DNA of 64,000 bases, from assembly GCF_964656455.1 (NCBI RefSeq), contig NC_135714.1, positions 64,939,850 through 65,003,849 on the forward strand, written 5' to 3'. This document shows positions 33,430 to 45,255 of the stretch, piece by piece. The first letter of the stretch is position 1, and every line of letters starts with the position of its first letter. The notes beneath the pieces are model-generated. The model did no database searches. It worked only from the letters and a program-made list of their open reading frames with translations, and was not told the origin of the DNA. A program made the position numbers and the translations under genes. The stretch is from Halichoerus grypus. Taxonomy: Eukaryota; Chordata; Mammalia; Carnivora; Phocidae.

Positions 33430-33430
33430 T
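33369..33430. repeat. (AT)n-(AC)n microsatellite
   Basis: About 23 AT units run directly into a short AC run just downstream of a SINE tail. Likely polymorphic. Confidence 0.97.
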
Positions 33431-33564
33431 TTATATTTATATTTACGTTTCTCCCACCTTAAGCAAGGGCTTCTTCCATTGTATCTTATATAGTGCCTCC
33501 TCAAATTTCCCAGCATCTACACTTACTGTCTTCATTTCCTCTGTCATTTCTTTGATTTCCAATG

Positions 33565-34045
33565 TATCAATTTCTTCATGCTGCTGTAACAAATCACAAA
33601 CTGAGGGGCTTAAAGCAACTAACAACACACACTTACTTTCTTAGCATTCTTGAGGTCAGAACTCTAAGACCAGTCTCGCTGAACTAAAATCGAAGTGTCC
33701 TCAGGGCTGTGTCCCTTCTGGAGGCTCTAAGGGAGAATCTGTTGTTGCCTTTTCCAGCTTGGGGAGGTTGTCCACATTTCTTGGCTCATGGTCCCCTGTT
33801 GACTTCAAACGGAACAGCCTAGCATCTTCAAAGCTCACTTTGACTCTGACCCTCCTACCTCCCTCTTTTACTTATAAGGACTCTTGTGACTACACTTGGC
33901 CCACCCAGATATTCCTGGATATCTCCTCACCTCAAAACCCTTAACTTGATCCATCTGCAGAGTCCTTTTTGCCGTTTAGGTAACAACTTCACAGGCTCTG
34001 GAAATTAGGACATGAATGTTTGGGGAGGCTGTCTACCACACTCAG
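33565..34045 (-). repeat. MaLR solo LTR (MLT1-like), inverted
   Basis: Begins 'TTTCTTCATGCTGCTGTAACAAATCACAAACTGAGGGGCTTAAA' (description), the reverse of the MLT1 3' end, and continues to 'GGAGGCTGTCTACCACA'. Old and diverged. Confidence 0.72.
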
Positions 34046-34960
34046 TAATCTGGTTTCCCACTACTCTACCAAAAATACTTTCCCTGAGGTCACTGACGAC
34101 CTCCGTATTTCTAGTGTCCTTAGAATATGTCTGTTTGGGTTGACCTCTCAGCAGCACCGCGTGCAGCCACTTCCCTTCTTCACAAGAGAGCAGCCTCCGT
34201 GAGCACATATTCTCCAGAGTTTCTCTGCTTCTTCACTAACTGCGCCTTCTCAAGCTCCTTTGCCAATGGGTCTGCCTCTAACCATAAGTATTCAAAGTCC
34301 TGGCAAGGTTGTTCTTTGTTGCTGAGAGTGACCATCCTCTTGAAAGTAGTGCTCCCTTTTGGTCCCACAATAAAGAAGGAGGCGCGTAGAGACATCCTTG
34401 TTTCAACAACCATCTGCATGATGGTGGCCCCCAAGTTGACATTTCCAAGTCTCTGTGTGAGAGAGACTTGGAAAGTTCTCTTCTGTGATCCCAGAACAGA
34501 TTGTTTGTCTGCCTTTTTAGTATTTCCACTCAGGGACCAAGATGTGAGCCACTCAATAACAACATGTCCAAAAGTAAAGGAACATCTTTTTCCCCAAGAA
34601 CAAACTGTTCCTTCAGCGTCACTCGTATGCATAAGCCATTTTCCAGTTAGATTTCTGGTTGGAATTCGGGGAGTCATCCTTATCTCCTCCTCTCCCTCAC
34701 TCTCCATATGAACTTCATCTCAAAGTCCTGTCAAATCTGCCACATATGTATCTCTAATATCCACGAGATTCTCTCCGTCACCACCACTGGCCTCATCTCT
34801 TGCCTGAGCTGCGCTGAGAGTCCCCTCCCTGTGTCCCTACAGCCACTTTGGTTCCCATCCAGCCCCAGTGCATTCTCCACACTGCTGTTTGAGTGATCTT
34901 TTTAGAACAGAAAGCTGACTTTTTCACTTCTCTGCTCAAAGGCCATTAATCTAACAAGCA
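34046..34960 (+). repeat. L2 LINE, ORF end and 3' UTR
   Basis: A long sense L2: 'CCACTACTCTACCAAAAATAC', 'GAGGTCACTGACGACCTCC', 'TTGACCTCTCAGCAGCACC', 'AACATGTCCAAAAGTAAAGGAAC', 'GGGAGTCATCCTTATCTCCTCCTCTCCC', 'CACTGCTGTTTGAGTGATC' (descriptions). The 194-codon plus-strand and 175-codon minus-strand open frames here lie inside this fossil LINE and are not genes. Confidence 0.88.
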
Positions 34961-35204
34961 TATAGCCATGGTGCTTTGGGCCATCATTACCAAGGACCTG
35001 TGAAATTACATGGGACCTGGAAAAAAATTATTGCCTCCATGCTACAAAAGAAAAAGTTACAAAATGTTTGACTGAAATCTATAAAGGGTGATATGCCAAC
35101 TAGTAATTCAAGTGTGTGTATTATATATATATATATATATACCCAATTTTAAATCAGAGAAAAAGGAATAATTTTGTCATATAAAACCCAACTTTTTAAA
35201 TTAT
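34961..35204. other. AT-rich intergenic DNA with an (AT)n tract
   Basis: A TATATA run at 35120-35140 is a short microsatellite. Nothing else is recognised. Confidence 0.6.
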
Positions 35205-35220
35205 AAAAAATATTCATTCT

Positions 35221-35544
35221 GAATTGTGTAAGACTGTTGAATCACAGACCTGTACCTCTGAAACAAATAATACATTATATGTTAAAAAAAAAAAGAAGAT
35301 AGTAGGGAGGGAAAAATGAAGGGAGGGAATTGGAGGGGGAGATAAACCATGAGAGACTATGGACTCTGAGAAACAAACTGAGGGTTCTAGAGGAGAGGAG
35401 GGTGGGGGGATGGGTTAGCCTGGTGATGGGTATTAAAGAGGGCACGTACTGCATGGAGCACTGGGTGTTATACGCAAACAATGAATCATGGAACACTACA
35501 TCAAAAACTAATGATGTAATATATGGTGATTAACATAACATAAT
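35221..35544 (+). mobile_element. Young 5'-truncated carnivore L1 3' end, 16-bp TSD
   Basis: Carries the carnivore L1 3' UTR (GATAAACCATGAGAGACTAT, TTAGCCTGGTGATGGGTATT, GAGCACTGGGTGTTATACGC) and ends CATAACATAATAAAAAA. The TSD AAAAAATATTCATTCT is perfect at 35205-35220 and 35545-35560. It is about 97% identical to the copy at 52858-53100 over the shared 220 bases. Confidence 0.95.
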
Positions 35545-35560
35545 AAAAAATATTCATTCT

Positions 35561-35830
35561 TTAAAAAAATTTACGTCTGCATGTTGAATGGGATGCCAAT
35601 ATATTTGAATGTGCTTACTATGTTATGGGGGTGGAGCTTCTGAAGGTCAGAGTGTGTAGGGCCTATAAAAATCCTTAAACAGTTTGTCCTCCAAGGCCTT
35701 CTTGCTGCTCTTACAATAAAGTCCCAAATCTTTAATGTGACTTTCCAGCATGTCAGAGCTACATTTTGTAGCTTGCCTTGGGATGTGTCCATGTTGGAGG
35801 AATACACTGGCCTCCTAGGAGGCCCCAGAC
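35561..35830. other. Intergenic DNA, no feature recognised
   Basis: No gene or clear repeat; the frame at 35571-35990 on the minus strand runs into the neighbouring hAT fossil and is not a gene. Confidence 0.4.
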
Positions 35831-35834
35831 CAGT

Positions 35835-35985
35835 ACTTTTCAAATTGTAATGTCCATCTGAACACCTGGGAAGCTTGTTACAATGCAGATTCTGATTCAA
35901 CAGGCCTGGGAGGGGACTGAGCTGCTGCAATGTGTTTTTCACAAGCTCCCAGGTGATAGTGCTGCTGCTGGTCCACAAATTTGGT
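35835..35985. repeat. hAT-Charlie type MITE fragment
   Basis: 'ACACCTGGGAAGCTTGTTACAATGCAGATTCTGATTCA' and 'CAAGCTCCCAGGTGATAGTGCTGCTGCTGGTCC' (descriptions) are typical of the MER20/MER5 group. Confidence 0.75.
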
Positions 35986-38343
35986 GGCAAGAACCCAGAG
36001 GGCAGCCCTACCTCTTTCCATTGGCTACTAGAGTAATGCTAAGAGCTCCATGGGGTCTAAGTTGGCTTGGAGTTTCAACGACTAGGACGTACTTGTAGTC
36101 TGATGGAAAATCTTCATGAGAGGAAAAGGATGATTTTGAGGATTGGAAGATGAGAGACTTAGTATATGCAGTATTGAAACTGAGTACACGGGGTGGGAAA
36201 GCAGGAAAGGCAAATGAAAACACTTACCTTTATATGTGCTCACAGTCTGGACATATGCTCACACAGCCTCGGGCTGCCCCCAAGTCTATTTCCCTAATGT
36301 CGGAATCTGGCTGAGACTTTGCCTATATCACAGCTTTTATCAAGCAGTTTTATAATCATGGGCTCATGTACCTGTTTTAGGATTAAACTATAAATTCCTA
36401 GGTGGCCAAGATGAGCTCTTCTTCTCCATGGTAATCATTCAGTGGATAACAATGAATAAAAGAGTGATGTTAATACCTATTCAAGTATAACTTCCAGCCA
36501 GAAGGCAACATTGTTCTGGAATGCCAGGAAATAATCCATCCCACAGGACAACCTGTGTACAGTAACTAGAGATGGGTTAGCTGTTTTGGCACTCAGATGC
36601 CGTGTACCCAACAAATGGAAATAGCACATAGCAACAGCTCTATAAACGGCAGCCCGAGCTATAAATTTTAAAAGAACACCCATGCCTATCTAGCAATAGC
36701 TAGGGTAACATAAGCTGTTTGTTAATGGTGGCTGGTTTTTGCTTATTGGTTTGTTTTGCCTGTTGTTTATGTTGTTGTTATATAATAATTTGTATTATAA
36801 GTAGTGACAACTTTACCTCCAAAGTAATGAAAGATAAATGAAAATAACTTGGGTGTTACTATTTTTTTTTTCACTTGACGCTTTTCGAGTACTATGCCAT
36901 GTAGATGTGGGCTATTATTTGCCCATCCTGGCATTTAAACAGCAGAAACCTGGCTTGAACTATATTAACATTTATCTTTTCACATAACCATTTAAGGGAA
37001 ACTAAATCCATTAGGACCTCTCTGGAGATATAAAGTTGTCTATTTCGCAAACCCAGACTGTCTATAATGGATTCTTCCTCCCAGAAAGTCCTCCAAAGAT
37101 TTCATTTAGTCAGTCAGCAATGATATTTCCCTGAAATAAGAGTAATTGAAAATCCTGTTTAGTTTCAGTACTTCAATGGGGCAAATTGTTTTTCAGACTT
37201 TGCTCAGTCTATGTAAACAGTGTACCACTAAGTGAGCCCATTTAATGCCACAATGCCAGGCAGAACCATCTGCTCAAAGACATCAAATAATAAATCAAAT
37301 CTGGTCCTGTATCTAGCCAGAGTGTTGCATGAAGGAGCCAGTAAAACACAACTACATGGTCTTCTGTCTTAGCACATTGTCAGATGCCCCTATTTATTTC
37401 CATATCATGATCTTGCCAATGGGATAACCATTAATTAACCTAAACTACATGGTCTTCTCCTTTTCTCTGACCACTTTGTTACTGCCTTGCAGTTTATACA
37501 TTCACCTTCCCTAATTGGGAGTTACCAATTTAATTGTCAGTGTGGTCCATTTAGAACAGGTACCTATGTTAATGAAGTGTAATAAAAATTTTATGCATAG
37601 TTTGTTCTGATCTCTAGTCAGTTCATGTTATAAAAGCCAAGGTGCAAGGACTATTCATCAGAAGCTGGCCACAAGATATACAACATCTCCTAGGCTGGGT
37701 ATTTACAAACATTCACAGAGTGTACCTAATACAGAGTGGGTGATAATAAATATTTCTTGAGTAGATGTACAAATGTTGCTGGCTACTTAGCCATAAGAAG
37801 AGAGGTGAACACCACATTGTTTTTAACAAGTTAATAAAAGTTAAAATGTTTGAGGATCAATTTTTTATTAATAAAAATGTAAAATTTAATAAAAATATTT
37901 TATTAGAGATTCTGCAACTGTGATTGAGTTATTGTATTTTCTCCACCAGTGAATGGCTCCTGTACTGAGAGAACATTTTAGAAACTACATAATTAGCATG
38001 CTCTCCAGTAGCTGATTGTAATTAGTTTTCCTTAACAGGTTTTATGTAGGAGTTGAGGCTCCACAGTGTTGAGAGAAGAATGTTTTGAGAGATTTGCAGT
38101 AGGGAGAATGGACACCAGAGTTTGGGCTCAGGCCAGAAATATCCGGTTCCAAGTACAGATTCCCAGAGAAGCAGACTAGAGTTGGCCTTGTGGAGGAAGT
38201 ACGTTCAGAGGAATAAGGTAAGGAGGAGGGTGGAGATCCTAAACTATGTAAGTGAAGCACTTTCTGACTCTACACCCAACTTACGCACAAACTAAGAGGG
38301 CAGTGTGTTTTGAGACTTTTTGTTAGCCCATGTTTGGCTAATT
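35986..38343. other. Mostly single-copy intergenic DNA
   Basis: 2.3 kb with hardly any recognisable transposon. It contains no exon I can identify. Because it is so free of repeats it is a reasonable place to look for conserved non-coding elements. Confidence 0.45.
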
Positions 38344-38837
38344 CAGTGGTTCTCACATTTTTTTTTCTTTTGGTCTCAGAAGACTTTTATAGTCTTAAAA
38401 TTCTTGAGGAACCCAACATATTTTGTTTATGTGGGTTATATCCATCAATATCATATTCAAAATTAAAACTGAGAAATTTTATAAATATTTATTTATTTGA
38501 AAATAACTACTATAAAACCATTAAATATTAACATAAAAGATATCATCTTATGAAAAATAACTCTTTCCCAAAAAATACAGAAGAGAAGCATTGTTTTATG
38601 TTTTTGCAAATCTTTTTAATGTTTGGCTTAATTGAAGATAGCTGGATTTGCATATTGACTTTTGCATTCTATCTGCTATTATATTACATATCACATAATG
38701 CCTGGAAAGTCCACTGAATGAGAACAAAAAGGCAAATAAGGTCTCAGTATTGTCATAATAACTGTTCCCATCTGTGACTCCCTGAAAAGATCTTGGGGAC
38801 CCCTATGGGTCCCTGAACCACACTTTGAGAAGCACTA
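38344..38837. mobile_element. Non-autonomous hAT DNA transposon with terminal inverted repeats
   Basis: Starts CAGTGGTTCTCACA and ends TGAGAAGCACTA, inverted repeats matching at 10 of 12 positions. Inside: 'GTTTATGTGGGTTATATCCATCAATAT' (description). The flanks GGCTAATT and CTTTAATT are a worn 8-bp TSD. Belongs to the hAT-Charlie group (MER1-like); subfamily not certain. Confidence 0.8.
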
Positions 38838-39424
38838 CTTTAATTTATGAGCCCCATGCTACTTTATATGTCACTGGTAGTTCCATCTACCACAGTGGCT
38901 GCCTTTGACATTTAGCCCAGTGACCAGCCTAATTGGCAACCCCAACCATTGGCTTCCAACAACGGCAAAAAAAAAAAGGAGGATTGCAAATCATTCAGCT
39001 CTGGTGTGCTTTCTAAACTCCCAAGTATAAGTAAGTAAGTGAATGAATACACAAATGAATGAAAAAAATTAAACTGCTCCTCAATTTTAATATTTTCATT
39101 TACTTGATCTTGAAATTAGACTATAGTCCCTACCATAAAGCTGGATTAGCTGCATTCAATCTGAGGTTAACAGAGATTAGACAAACTTTTGGCTTTTTGT
39201 ATGATCCTTTATCACTCTCCCAAACCTTGTAAAATATGGAGGGAAAACTGCCACATGTTGGACTTCTAGTCAGCTACAATAATCCATTCAAGTATTCATT
39301 CATTGACCAATTGTTCTTTCAACCAACGGACTTTTATTCAACCCCAGGGATTCAAAATTTCAAAAGGCAAGGTCTCTGTCTTCTACAAATTCACAGTCAA
39401 ATAGAATATGCTATAATTCTATAA
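38838..39424. other. Intergenic DNA, no gene seen
   Basis: No recognised exon or repeat apart from short A-rich and AAGT-like tracts near 38965 and 39025. Confidence 0.45.
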
Positions 39425-39700
39425 TCCATGCATGCATTCATTCAGCATGCACTAATCCATTCAATAAATATTTATTGGGCACGTACTATGTGCCATCATT
39501 GAAGCAGGTGGAAAGAAGAACCATTTCTTCCCTTGTGGAATTCAACCAACTGGGGCCACAAACCTGAATAAGTAGTTAAGATACGCTAAATCACAATAAA
39601 AGTAGGTGCAAAACTCTATAGGAGTCTGGAGGAGAAAAATGAATATTTGGCTAAGGAAGTTAAGGGAGGTTTCTAGCTTGAGAAGAGACCAAAAAATAGA
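39425..39700 (-). repeat. L2 LINE 3' end, inverted
   Basis: 'CATTCAATAAATATTTATTGGGCACGTACTATGTGCCATC' (description) followed by 'CTTGTGGAATTCAACCAACTGG' is the reverse L2 3' UTR. Confidence 0.8.
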
Positions 39701-40354
39701 TCACATTCTGTGATCTGAAAGAGCCAAGTTCTAATACCATCTCCACCTGTTTTTGACCTCTTAAGCCTAAATCACGGGGCCATGAATACAAATGTGATCA
39801 CGTCTCTGCAGTGCCCAGGACAGTGTTGACTATCATCATTAGAGAAGTGATGGCATTCTTTAGGAGGAAGTGAATCAGGCATACATTCTAGGTGAGAAAA
39901 CCCACACATGCAAAAGCAAGGAAACGTGAAAGAGCGTGCGTTATCCTAGAAACGAATGAAATTAAACAAAATTGATAAAGTTGGAAGAGTAAAATATCAC
40001 AAGGTCCTTACTGAGGTAAGATCAGAATTCTATTGCTTTTGTTCAAATATCACTCCCTGCCACACCTGCAGAGAAAAAAGTAAGATATAAGAACGTTGAC
40101 AAAGTACGTCAGAAAGCTGAAAAAAGACAAAGAGGAGTGATTTTCTGAGAATAAGCCTAGATAACTTTTCATAGTTGATATCAAAAAGTGAGTCTGCATG
40201 GAAATGGGCATTGCAGTGAGCTGGAGGCGAAGACATGCTTCAGAGATGCCCGACCCACTGCCGTTCTCCCTTGGCATGAAGATGTGGCTTTGTCAATTTG
40301 AACTGAATTGGGATCAAGAACCAGAAAAATACATTTGTAAACATTCTCTTGGAC
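39701..40354. other. Intergenic DNA, no gene seen
   Basis: No recognised exon or repeat. Confidence 0.4.
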
Positions 40355-40373
40355 AGAAGGCCATAGACTGTAT

Positions 40374-40575
40374 GGGGCGCCTGGGTGGCTCAGTCGTTAA
40401 GCATCTGCCTCTGGCTCAGGTCACGATCCCGGGGTCCTGGGATCGAGCCCCACATCGGGCCCCCTGCTCAGCAGGAAGCCTGCTTCTCCCTCTCCCATTC
40501 CCCTCTGCTTGTGTTCCCTCTCTTGCTGTGTCTTTCTCTGTCAAATAAATAAATAAAATCTTTAAAAAAATAAAA
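40374..40575 (+). mobile_element. SINEC
   Basis: Head GGGGCGCCTGGGTGGCTCAG, tail AAATAAATAAATAAAATCTTT. The TSD AGAAGGCCATAGA lies at 40355-40367 and 40576-40588, with a few extra bases between the left copy and the head. Confidence 0.95.
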
Positions 40576-40774
40576 AGAAGGCCATAGATTATAAATTCTT
40601 CAGAGAGGAATTGTAAGTTTATCCATAAAAGTGTGGTGGTGGCCCTTTCTCCAGATCTGAGGCATCTCTGTCACACAGGTGTAATGTTATCAGAGCAGCT
40701 GTACCCGCCAGAAATGCTGGAGGATTCGAGAAGCTGGGCTCTGTGGCCACTCTGAATCTCATGATGTATAGTAT

Positions 40775-41220
40775 CTGTATTAGCTTCCAAGGGCTGCCGT
40801 AACAAACTACCACAGACCCAGTGTTTAAAACAACAGAAATGGGTTGTCTCACCCTCCAGGAGGCTAGAGGTCTGAAGTCAAAATGTCAGCAGTTCCATGC
40901 TCCCTCTGAAACCTGCAAGGTAGAATCCTTCTTTGCCCCTTCTGGGGGTGGCCATCGATCCTTGGCATTCCTTGTCTTGTAGCTACAGCTCTTAATCTCT
41001 GCCTCCAGTATCACATAGCATTCTTCCTGTGTGACTGTTGTCCAAATGTCCCCTCTTCATAAGGATGCCAATCACTGGATTAGAGCCCACCCTAACGACC
41101 TCATTTTAACTTAATCCCGTCTGCAAAGACCAATTTGCAAATAAGGTCACATTCATAGGTACGAGGGGTTAGGACTTTAACATATTTTTGGTGAAACATA
41201 ATTCAGCCCCTAACAGTATC
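40775..41220 (-). repeat. MaLR solo LTR (MLT1-like), inverted
   Basis: 'TGTATTAGCTTCCAAGGGCTGCCGTAACAAACTACCACAGA' (description) to 'AAGGTCACATTCATAGGTACG...GGGTTAGGACTT' is the reverse of MLT1. Confidence 0.85.
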
Positions 41221-42060
41221 CTTGGCTAATGAATTTTGGAACAGAATCTCACAGTGGGTGTGTGCTGGTGGTGATGGAAATGAGGCACAGTCCCTCTTCC
41301 CACCTGTCCAAAACCTACCTGAATTTACACAAGGTCATAAAACCAAGATATCAGAGTGGCTTTGAATCACAATTTAGGTATAATTTGTGAAGGGAGAAGT
41401 AATTTGCTATATCTAGAGAATAAGTTTGGGCCAAATTATGAATCATGAAGATATTTGTACATGACCATTTAAGCAATGAGGTGTTATTGATGTTTCTAAC
41501 TCACGAAGTAGTAAGACTCAGCCTGTGTTATAGAGAAGTTGATCTGTCAATAGTGTGAGTGACAAATGGTCCAGGAAAATGTAAAGGCAGAAAGAGCAGT
41601 TAGGATATCACCACAAGGGTCTGGAGAAAGAAGCTGGCTGGCAAGGGCTGGGGATATGTGCATATAGGGCAGTAGACAGGTATGCTGGACAAAACAGTGA
41701 CCCTAAAGAGGAGGGAAGGAGAAGGGTTAGGAACATTCTGAGTGACCTATTATATCTGACAAGTAAGAAAGACAGAGGAATTGATATTAACTCTGGCGTG
41801 ATGAGCTTGGTTAAGTGGGTGGGATGTGTCACCATTAATTGAGACAGAGAGCTCAGGAAAAAATGTAGATTTTTCTAAGGGGTGAAGAAATTACAGTATG
41901 ATGCTATGCAGGGACAACAAAGGCGTAAGTGTTATTAAAAAGATTTAGGAAAAACTGCGTTTGTCTGTTATGTAAGGACCTAAGATGCGGCGTCCTCTGC
42001 TCTAAAGGCTTGCAATGACCACACGCTCAAACTGTCCCAGAGGACTGATTTTTCCTTTTT
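41221..42060. other. Intergenic DNA with a possible inverted L2 fragment
   Basis: The part 41440-41940 has an L2-like antisense flavour ('AAGCAATGAGGTGTTATTGATG'), but too worn to call firmly. Confidence 0.4.
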
Positions 42061-42840
42061 ACTGCCAACTTGCTCCACTCCCCCACAGCCAGTCCTGTCT
42101 TCTCTACGTTGGTAGGTGACACCATGATTTACCTGTCTTTAGAGTTATAAATCTGGAATCTTCCCGATGCCTCTCTCTTCCCAAATTCTCATTATGTAGT
42201 CATCAAGTCTTGTCCATTCCATCTTGTAAATCTCTTGAATCGACGCTGCTTCTCCATTTCCATGGTCTCTGCTTTATTGAAGGTTCTAGCCTTCTCTCAT
42301 CTGTTCTATTACCAGAGCACCTTACCAAGCCCACCCCCCAGTGCACTTGAACTCATTCCAATTATGCAGTCAAAGTGTTCTTTGCACAATGCAAGTCTGA
42401 TCATATTGCTATGAGATAGCTTATCCATGCTAAGACCTGTCCCTGCCTCCTGCCTCATTGCCTATTTAGATAAGAGTCAGCGTCTTTGGCCCCTGCTTAT
42501 CTCTAGACTTTGTCTCTTTCTATTTGGCCCATCTTCTCAGTACATTTTAGCACATTTAAGGATTTTGGAACTTTATAACTTCTGAATACCCCTCGTTTCT
42601 TCTTTTTATGATGTTTCCTCCAATTGCTCCCCTGGACTCACGGCCCCTTTCATGTTCTCCCTGACACTTCTGTGCACAAATCATCCTCCTTTCTCTCTCC
42701 CACCTCTGTATCAGGACACACTTCCCCTGTTACACTTATTAACACTATGTGTCATTTTTGATGCAGCTGACCCCCCAAGTCACCAGCAACCTCCTTGAGG
42801 GCAGGACACCCAAATTCCATCCCATAAACAGACAGAGTAT
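42060..42840 (+). repeat. L2 LINE 3' part
   Basis: 'AAGTCTTGTCCATTCCATCTTGTAAATCTC', 'AATGCAAGTCTGATCATATTGC', 'AAGACCTGTCCCTGCCTCC', 'GGGCAGGACACCCAAATTCC' (descriptions) follow L2. Confidence 0.75.
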
Positions 42841-43570
42841 CTATTTTATTTCATGCACTATTTTTTTTTTTTTTTTTGCTCAAGATCCAAAGATGAATGG
42901 GTTACTCTTCTCAAGTTTATGAAACCTGTGGACCAAAGAATTGGATTATTCAGACATTGAAAAGGAGCTTACAGCCTAATAAGAGAGTCAAGGTAAATGA
43001 AAATGTAAAAAGAAAAAATAAGTTGGTACACTCAAAAATGAATTATTACAAGTCAGAATTTTAATGTGTTTGGTTAAAAGCTACTGCAAGACACACAGGC
43101 CAGAGTAGCTACAGTATTATCTTTAAAGCAAACCATACAGATCAAAACAGAACAAAGTGAGAGTGAATTTCCAAATATAAAAATGATGACATTTTTTAGT
43201 TCTTTTGAAGAAGTCAGTAGACCGATATATTGCTTTTGACATTTTATTTGCACCAACTAAAGTAACTCTCAACTCTGCTTTTCTCCAGTCAAAATAGAGA
43301 AGTGGTATAAAAATCAATGTATTTTAAAAAATAGTAGAGTAGGTAAGCTATCCATTTCCTGATCAGAATTAACCTCTAGGAACATCTGACTTGATTTGGG
43401 ACTAATGGCAAACCTTTTTCCACTGCCAACCACCCTAGCAATCCACCCACATTCATTTCTCACTGGTGTTAGTGCGGTGAGGTCCAAAGTGAACTCCCCT
43501 ACTCCCCTCTTGCTCTCCAGGAAAGTATAACCTTCGGACTCTGTTTTCCACACAACAGTGGACTATTCTT
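42841..43570. other. Intergenic DNA, no gene seen
   Basis: A T-run (17 T) at about 42863-42879; otherwise nothing recognised. Confidence 0.45.
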
Positions 43571-44165
43571 AGAATTGGTGTTTTACTTTCTGCTTAAAAT
43601 CCTTCAATGGCTTCCCACTTCTTTAGAATGAAACCCAGACTTCTCTCCTGGTCGTGAAGGCCTGCATGATCTGGCTCCTATATCATGGGGCTCATGAACC
43701 TGCCGCAGCACAAGTCAATGGACTTCCATTAAGACGTCTGCCCTGTCATGTCAAGATCTTTCCACCCCCAGGGCTTTGTTCTTCCTGTTTCCTTTGCCTG
43801 GAAATTTTCTACCACTTCTCAAAATGACAACTTCTTTCATCTTTAGATCTCAGCTTAAATATTACCTTCTCTTGGAGACCTTATCAGCTCTCGGCCTCTA
43901 AAGATGGCCCTACTTTTGTCCTTTCCTCTGTTCATTTGTTTTTATAGCATTAATTTTGTTTAATCTTTAATTAGTCTTTGTTTATTTTTAATTAATTAGC
44001 TAATTGGTCTTTGGGCTCTCTCTCATGCTAGAAATGGAGCTCCATAAAGAAAGGGACATCTCTGACTCATTCATTCTGGTATTTCCAGTGCCTAACACTT
44101 TAACTGGCTCATAATAAGCCACTCAATACATGTTTATTGAATGAGTGATCCTTTAGCATTCATTT
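43570..44165 (+). repeat. L2 LINE 3' end
   Basis: 'CTGCTTAAAATCCTTCAATGGCTTCCCAC', 'AGGCCTGCATGATCTGGCTCC', 'TTCCTTTGCCTGGAAATTTTC', 'ATCTCAGCTTAAATATTACC', and the end 'CAATACATGTTTATTGAATGAGTGA' (descriptions). Confidence 0.92.
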
Positions 44166-44418
44166 TATGTTATATTCATAGAAATTTTTACTGTTTTAAT
44201 TATATTTTTATGGGTGCTTTGTATTGACTTTATATCTTCTTCTTTACTAAAGTTTGAGGAAAGTAAAGATCAAGTCCATTTTGTTTACTAGAACCTTGAA
44301 AGTAATAAGGTCCTTAATATCTATTTATTCAACAAGTGAATGTATTAAATAATTATTAACCAATGGAAGACACTTAAAATGGTAATACTCAAATATCCAA
44401 AAAAAAAAAAAGTGTCCA

Positions 44419-44521
44419 CCGGCTCCCTGCTCAGCGGGAAGCCTGCTTCTCCTTCTCCCACTCCCCATGCTTGTGTTCCCTCTCTCGCTGTGTCTCTCTC
44501 TGTCAAATAAATAAAATCTTT
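44419..44521 (+). mobile_element. SINEC lacking its tRNA head, with TSD
   Basis: Begins inside the element (GGCTCCCTGCTCAGCGGGAA) and ends TCTGTCAAATAAATAAAATCTTT plus an A-tail. AGTGTCCA, preceded by a run of A, lies both before (44411-44418) and after (44531-44538), so the copy was truncated at insertion rather than by later deletion. Confidence 0.88.
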
Positions 44522-44539
44522 AAAAAAAAAAGTGTCCAG

Positions 44540-45255
44540 ATCCAGACCATCCACTGTGTTAAAACAACACAAATGAACTCTGCTCTCAATAATAACCTTA
44601 AAAGTTAAAATCTAATAACCAGCCTGTTTGATAGATATTTCACTTTCTTTTTCAAATGAGTGATCCAGTCTTGTATGTTAGCATCTGCTTGGAACAAACT
44701 ATTTGTTTATGGGGATAGAATGTACTCAAAAGCATCTATGATGTATAACAACCTAGTCCTTATTATTTGGCTATTGGCCTCAGTGTAATTTTGATAAAAA
44801 GTTCCAGTGAAGAGGTTTCCAGAGTTGATATTGAGGCATAATCTTGACCCATACTTCTGCTGTGTGGAATTTTTCGTTCCATAGCGTCAAATGGCTATTG
44901 TGGTAGGTAGGTGACAAAAACGGCCACAATACCCTGTATCTCCTTCCACTGAGAGGGGGAGTCTACTTTCCTAATTGTTGAGTCTCTGTTGGCCCTGGGA
45001 CTTGTTTTGATCAACAGAATACGGCAAAAGCAATACTGTGCCAGTTCTAAGTCTCAGCCTCAAAAACCCTTACACCTTCTGCTCTTGCTTCTTAGAAACC
45101 TGCAAATGCCATGTGAACTAGCTTGGCTAGCCTGCTGGAGGTTGAAAGAACACACGGAGAGAGACCCCAGTTCTTTAAGATATCCCAGCTGAATCCATCA
45201 TAACCAGCCAGCCTGGCCGAACTGCAAGTTGCCCTCAGATACATAAGAGAGCCCA
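44540..45255. other. Intergenic DNA, no gene seen
   Basis: Part of this (about 44900-45240) may be old LTR-derived sequence: 'CTTCCACTGAGAGGGGGAGTC' and 'ATCCCAGCTGAATCCATCATAACCAGCC' (description) resemble an MLT1 LTR in plus orientation, but this is not firm. Confidence 0.4.

Noticed and set aside
34127..34711. 194-codon plus-strand and 175-codon minus-strand open frames
   Set aside because: The DNA is a degenerate sense L2 LINE. The plus frame does not follow the L2 reading frame throughout, and the minus frame is antisense.
35275..35496. Minus-strand peptide nearly identical to one at 52822-53031
   Set aside because: Both are antisense readings of two copies of the same carnivore L1 3' UTR, not a gene family.
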